Source: Nitratireductor sp. GISD-1A_MAKvit (lineage in GTDB: Bacteria > Pseudomonadota > Alphaproteobacteria > Rhizobiales > Rhizobiaceae). Taken from it: DNA of 64,000 nucleotides. Location: assembly GCF_040819555.1 (NCBI RefSeq), contig NZ_CP161920.1, positions 571,501 through 635,500 on the forward strand. The letters run 5' to 3'. The notes below the pieces were generated by a model. That model searched no databases. It saw only the letters and a list, made by a program, of their open reading frames with translations, and had not been told where the DNA came from. The position numbers were made by a program, and so were the translations under genes. Below are positions 61,919-64,000 of the stretch, piece by piece (the stretch's first letter is position 1; each line of letters starts with the position of its first letter).

Positions 61919-62512
61919 TCACGCCCCCCAGCTTCTGAGGCTGACCCAGGTACTGCGGTCGAGATGGTATCGCTCGACGGCCACTTTGCCAGCCACAACG
62001 GAATCCATCATGCCCTGACCGGCATACTGGAAACCGCATTTGTGGATCACGCGCCGCGAGGCGGTGTTGGTGACACGGCAGGAGACATTCAGCCGGTCGA
62101 TATCCGTGGCGCGAAACGCGAGGTCGACAAGTGCATGAGCCGCTTCGGTGGCGTATCCCCGCCCCCAATAGGGCTCGCCGATCCAGTAGCCCATTTCCAG
62201 GCCATTGGCGCGGTTCTCCAGACCGGCGCAACCGATGAAGGCACCGGTTTCAGAAAGCGTGATGGCATAGGTGCAGCCTCTGATCTCACCGGCGCGGATG
62301 CGGCTTAGAAAGCCATGCGCATCGCTGACGCGGTATGGATTGGGCAGGCGCCCGAGCATTTCGGCCAGGCGTCGATTGTTGGCCAGTTCCACCAGTTCGG
62401 TCACGTCGTCATCGCGCGGGATGCGCAGAACGAGGCGCTCCGTGACGAGGACCGGACAATCTATGCTGATACCGGGACTTTCACTTTCTATGTCTTCACT
62501 TTCGGCAACCAT
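61919..62512 (-). CDS. GNAT family N-acetyltransferase (RimJ/RimL type)
   Basis: About 197 residues. RimJ/RimL-like: TERLVLRIPRDDDVTELVEL, the acetyl-CoA signature GYWIGEPYWGRGYATEA, and NVSCRVTNTASRRVIHKCGF. The start at 62512 follows CCGGAGGAAA. An acidic 15-residue N-terminal tail is unusual. Position between rpmA and obgE is conserved in Rhizobiales and suggests acetylation of a ribosomal protein, but the target is unknown. An attenuator-like structure lies in its leader. Confidence 0.88.
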   Translation of the reverse strand: MVAESEDIESESPGISIDCPVLVTERLVLRIPRDDDVTELVELANNRRLAEMLGRLPNPYRVSDAHGFLSRIRAGEIRGCTYAITLSETGAFIGCAGLENRANGLEMGYWIGEPYWGRGYATEAAHALVDLAFRATDIDRLNVSCRVTNTASRRVIHKCGFQYAGQGMMDSVVAGKVAVERYHLDRSTWVSLRSWGA

Positions 62513-62534
62513 CGTTTTTCCTCCGGACAATAAG

Positions 62535-62619
62535 AAAAGGGGAGATGGCGACCCATCTCCCCTTTTGAACCTATTTCCGGAATGTCCAGACACCGGTCCC
62601 CGAGATGGGTCGCCGGTGT
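62535..62619 (-). promoter_or_regulatory. Terminator with competing antiterminator between rpmA and GNAT gene
   Basis: In minus-strand RNA order: ACACCGG/CCGGTGT (arms at 62613-62619 and 62590-62596) can form a first hairpin; GGCGACCCATCTC (62614-62602) is perfectly complementary to 62559-62547; and the latter overlaps the 5' arm of a 14-bp terminator stem AAAAGGGGAGATGG/CCATCTCCCCTTTT (62566-62553 with 62548-62535) with a 4-base loop, followed by CTTATTG. The three pairings exclude one another as in a classical attenuator. The terminator itself is certain to fold; the switching is inference. Confidence 0.7.
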
Positions 62620-62635
62620 TGGTGAAGCGGACCGG

Positions 62636-62905
62636 CTACTCCGCTGCCTCCGTAATCGGGTTTACGGACACGTAGGTTCGACCATTGGCTTTTTTCGCGA
62701 AGGAGACAGCACCTGCCTCTTTCGCAAAAATCGTATGATCCTTGCCCATGCCGACATTCACGCCGGGATGCCATTTCGTGCCGCGCTGACGGATAATGAT
62801 GTTGCCGGCGATGACCTTCTCGCCGCCGAACTTCTTCACACCAAGGCGTTTGGACTCGGAATCGCGACCGTTGCGCGACGAACCACCAGCTTTTTTGTGT
62901 GCCAT
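62636..62905 (-). CDS. rpmA: Ribosomal protein L27
   Basis: 89 residues, full length. [20 protein letters not shown] is the canonical N-terminus reaching toward the peptidyl-transferase centre; [13 protein letters not shown] follows. About 82 bases after rplU. Confidence 0.98.
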   Translation of the reverse strand: MAHKKAGGSSRNGRDSESKRLGVKKFGGEKVIAGNIIIRQRGTKWHPGVNVGMGKDHTIFAKEAGAVSFAKKANGRTYVSVNPITEAAE

Positions 62906-62987
62906 TCTTCTGCTCCTTTGCGCCTTTGAGGGCGCTCGTAATTCCTAATGCGCCGTCAGGCGCCGAATTTCAACCCTGAGGCGATTA

Positions 62988-63641
62988 TTATTTCGCCAGT
63001 TCCTTGGCCTGTTCGCGCCAGTCCTTGATCTGGTCGGCGCTGAACGGCATGGCCTCATCGATGCGCACCACATCCTTGTCGGTGAGGGCGGCCACCTGAG
63101 CGTAGGTGGTGATGCCCTGCTCGGCAAGCTGGCCGGCTGCAACCGGACCGATGCCCTTGATCTTGGTCAGATCGTCGGGTTCGCCTGCCGGCGCCGTGAA
63201 GAGCGGTGCAGAAGCTGCGGGTGCTTCCGTCTTTGCTTCGGTCTTCTTCGGCGCGGCTTCCTTCTTGGCCGGCTTTTCCTCGGCCTTGGCAGCGGGCTTT
63301 GCAGCGGCCTTCTTCGAGGGCTTTGCACCGCCCGTCAGGATCTCGGAGATCCGCACGGTGGTAAGAAGCTGACGATGGCCGCGCTTGCGGCGCGAATTCT
63401 GGCGGCGACGCTTCTTGAAGGCGATGACCTTCTTGCCGCGGCCCTGCTCGACCACTTCGGCGGCCACGCTGGCGCCATCGACGAGCGGTGCGCCAATGGT
63501 CACGTCCTCGCCTTCGCCAACGGCCAGAACATCTGCAAACTGAATGATCTCACCGGGCTCGCCGGTGATGCGCTCGACCTGAAGCAGGTCGTTTGCGGAA
63601 ACGCGGTACTGCTTACCGCCGGTCTTGATGACTGCGAACAT
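62988..63641 (-). CDS. rplU: Ribosomal protein L21 with C-terminal helix-hairpin-helix extension
   Basis: The first 103 or so residues are a normal L21 ([20 protein letters not shown] ... [15 protein letters not shown]). Then follow a Lys/Ala/Pro-rich linker (about 110-160) and a separate domain, [20 protein letters not shown], a helix-hairpin-helix of the kind that binds nucleic acid, bringing the protein to 217 residues, twice the usual size. Extended L21 proteins occur in Rhizobiales. First gene of the rplU-rpmA-GNAT-obgE unit. Confidence 0.96.
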   Translation of the reverse strand: MFAVIKTGGKQYRVSANDLLQVERITGEPGEIIQFADVLAVGEGEDVTIGAPLVDGASVAAEVVEQGRGKKVIAFKKRRRQNSRRKRGHRQLLTTVRISEILTGGAKPSKKAAAKPAAKAEEKPAKKEAAPKKTEAKTEAPAASAPLFTAPAGEPDDLTKIKGIGPVAAGQLAEQGITTYAQVAALTDKDVVRIDEAMPFSADQIKDWREQAKELAK

Positions 63642-63726
63642 CTTTTTGCCTTTCAGTGTCCGGTCCGGCTTGGGTCCACAGCCTGTGGCCTGCCGTCTTT
63701 TTGCCAGTCTGGATGGTTAAACAACA

Positions 63727-63792
63727 AACGGCGCAGGGGTTTTCCCGCGCCGCAGGTCGCGTGTCCATAACGGAAGAGGGGTGGAAGGTCAA
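63727..63792 (-). promoter_or_regulatory. rplU promoter and leader hairpin
   Basis: Read on the minus strand: TTGACC (63792-63787), a 17-base spacer, TATGGA (63769-63764), a good alphaproteobacterial sigma-70 promoter. Transcription would begin near 63757, and the first RNA segment, GGCGCGGGAAAACCCCTGCGCC, folds as a stem with AAAA loop followed by GTTTGTTGTTT (down to about 63720). It resembles a leader terminator or a 5' stabilising hairpin in front of L21. Confidence 0.6.
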
Positions 63793-63834
63793 GCAGACGC
63801 GGCAAAAATGCCGCAGAATGACTGCGATTGGCAC

Positions 63835-63863
63835 TTGTAACGAAACCGCTGACCGGTTATCTA
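63835..63863 (+). promoter_or_regulatory. Promoter of tRNA-Ser
   Basis: TTGTAA (63835-63840), a 17-base spacer and TATCTA (63858-63863), 36 bases upstream of the tRNA. Confidence 0.5.
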
Positions 63864-63899
63864 GTGCGCCGCGCTGGCAACAGCAAACCAGCATCTCGC

Positions 63900-63989
63900 G
63901 GAGAGGTGGCTGAGTGGTTGAAAGCACCGCACTCGAAATGCGGCATACTCGCAAGGGTATCGGGGGTTCGAATCCCTCCCTCTCCGCCA
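63900..63989 (+). tRNA. tRNA-Ser(CGA)
   Basis: Acceptor arms GGAGAGG/CCTCTCC, D-arm GGCTGAGTGGTTGAAAGC, anticodon stem CCGCA/TGCGG around CTCGAAA (anticodon CGA), a long serine-type variable arm (CATACTCGCAAGGGTAT), T-arm with GGTTCGAATCC, discriminator G and encoded CCA. Decodes UCG. All stems pair. Confidence 0.97.
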
Positions 63990-64000
63990 TCAATGACGAA

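Noticed and set aside
63613..63993. A 126-codon minus-strand frame covering the tRNA-Ser and rplU leader
   Set aside because: Overlaps a perfect tRNA and has no ribosome site.

Overview
The window is chromosomal DNA from an alphaproteobacterium of the order Hyphomicrobiales (Rhizobiales), most like the Phyllobacteriaceae (Mesorhizobium/Nitratireductor type). Evidence: a 180-kDa-class NAD-glutamate dehydrogenase, AtpD with an Ala/Lys-rich N-terminal extension, an L21 protein carrying an extra helix-hairpin-helix tail, Usg, a DUF1674/SDHAF4 protein, a CtrA box in front of ftsK, and rhizobial intergenic repeats. The species cannot be fixed from the sequence alone. Most of it is core genome, with a few small accessory insertions.

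Layout. 1-6.4 kb: the end of sdhB, a RIME-like repeat, a secreted MsrA, a two-gene accessory cassette (membrane protein plus ImmA/IrrE peptidase), then minus-strand leucine-type dehydrogenase, OsmC and a UbiH-family hydroxylase, and tesB. 6.5-15.6 kb: glnK-amtB behind a sigma-54 promoter, CtrA-controlled ftsK, lolA, a LysE exporter, xthA, a lone cyclic-nucleotide-binding protein, a response regulator and an L,D-transpeptidase. 15.6-24.1 kb: an AhpD-like protein, the giant glutamate dehydrogenase, an MFS carrier and purH. 24.1-27.7 kb: an apparent insertion (Lrp, LysE, membrane-bound AraC, secreted hydrolase) between purH and the heparinase-rsmB-htpX block. 32-36.5 kb: SDHAF4, a nuclease, REP elements, a tiny ORF with a maximal Shine-Dalgarno sequence, acs, usg and yggS. 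36.6-45.4 kb: leuS-lptE, an acyltransferase, a transaldolase-family enzyme, priA, a HEPN two-gene cassette and a small membrane protein. 45.6-50.7 kb: the F1 ATP synthase operon atpHAGDC. 50.7-64 kb: an M23 peptidase, then a long minus-strand cell-envelope and ribosome-maturation cluster read from rplU-rpmA-GNAT-obgE-proB-proA-nadD-rsfS-rlmH-envC-ctpA to yibQ-rppH, ending with a tRNA-Ser(CGA) on the plus strand.

The most striking window-wide observation is that eight genes, including the essential ftsK, leuS and atpD, are broken by short indels, and every break lies on a GGCC core that has gained an adjacent C/G. This looks like a systematic sequence-context artefact (possibly a modified GGCC motif) rather than biology, and it affects how these genes should be read.

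The best candidates for undescribed biology are: the 22-codon ORF behind an SD complementary to 16 nt of the usual 16S rRNA 3' end, with its own terminator; a three-arm attenuator-like structure between rpmA and the GNAT-obgE genes; the HEPN cassette with an unrecognised partner; and the membrane protein/ImmA pair.
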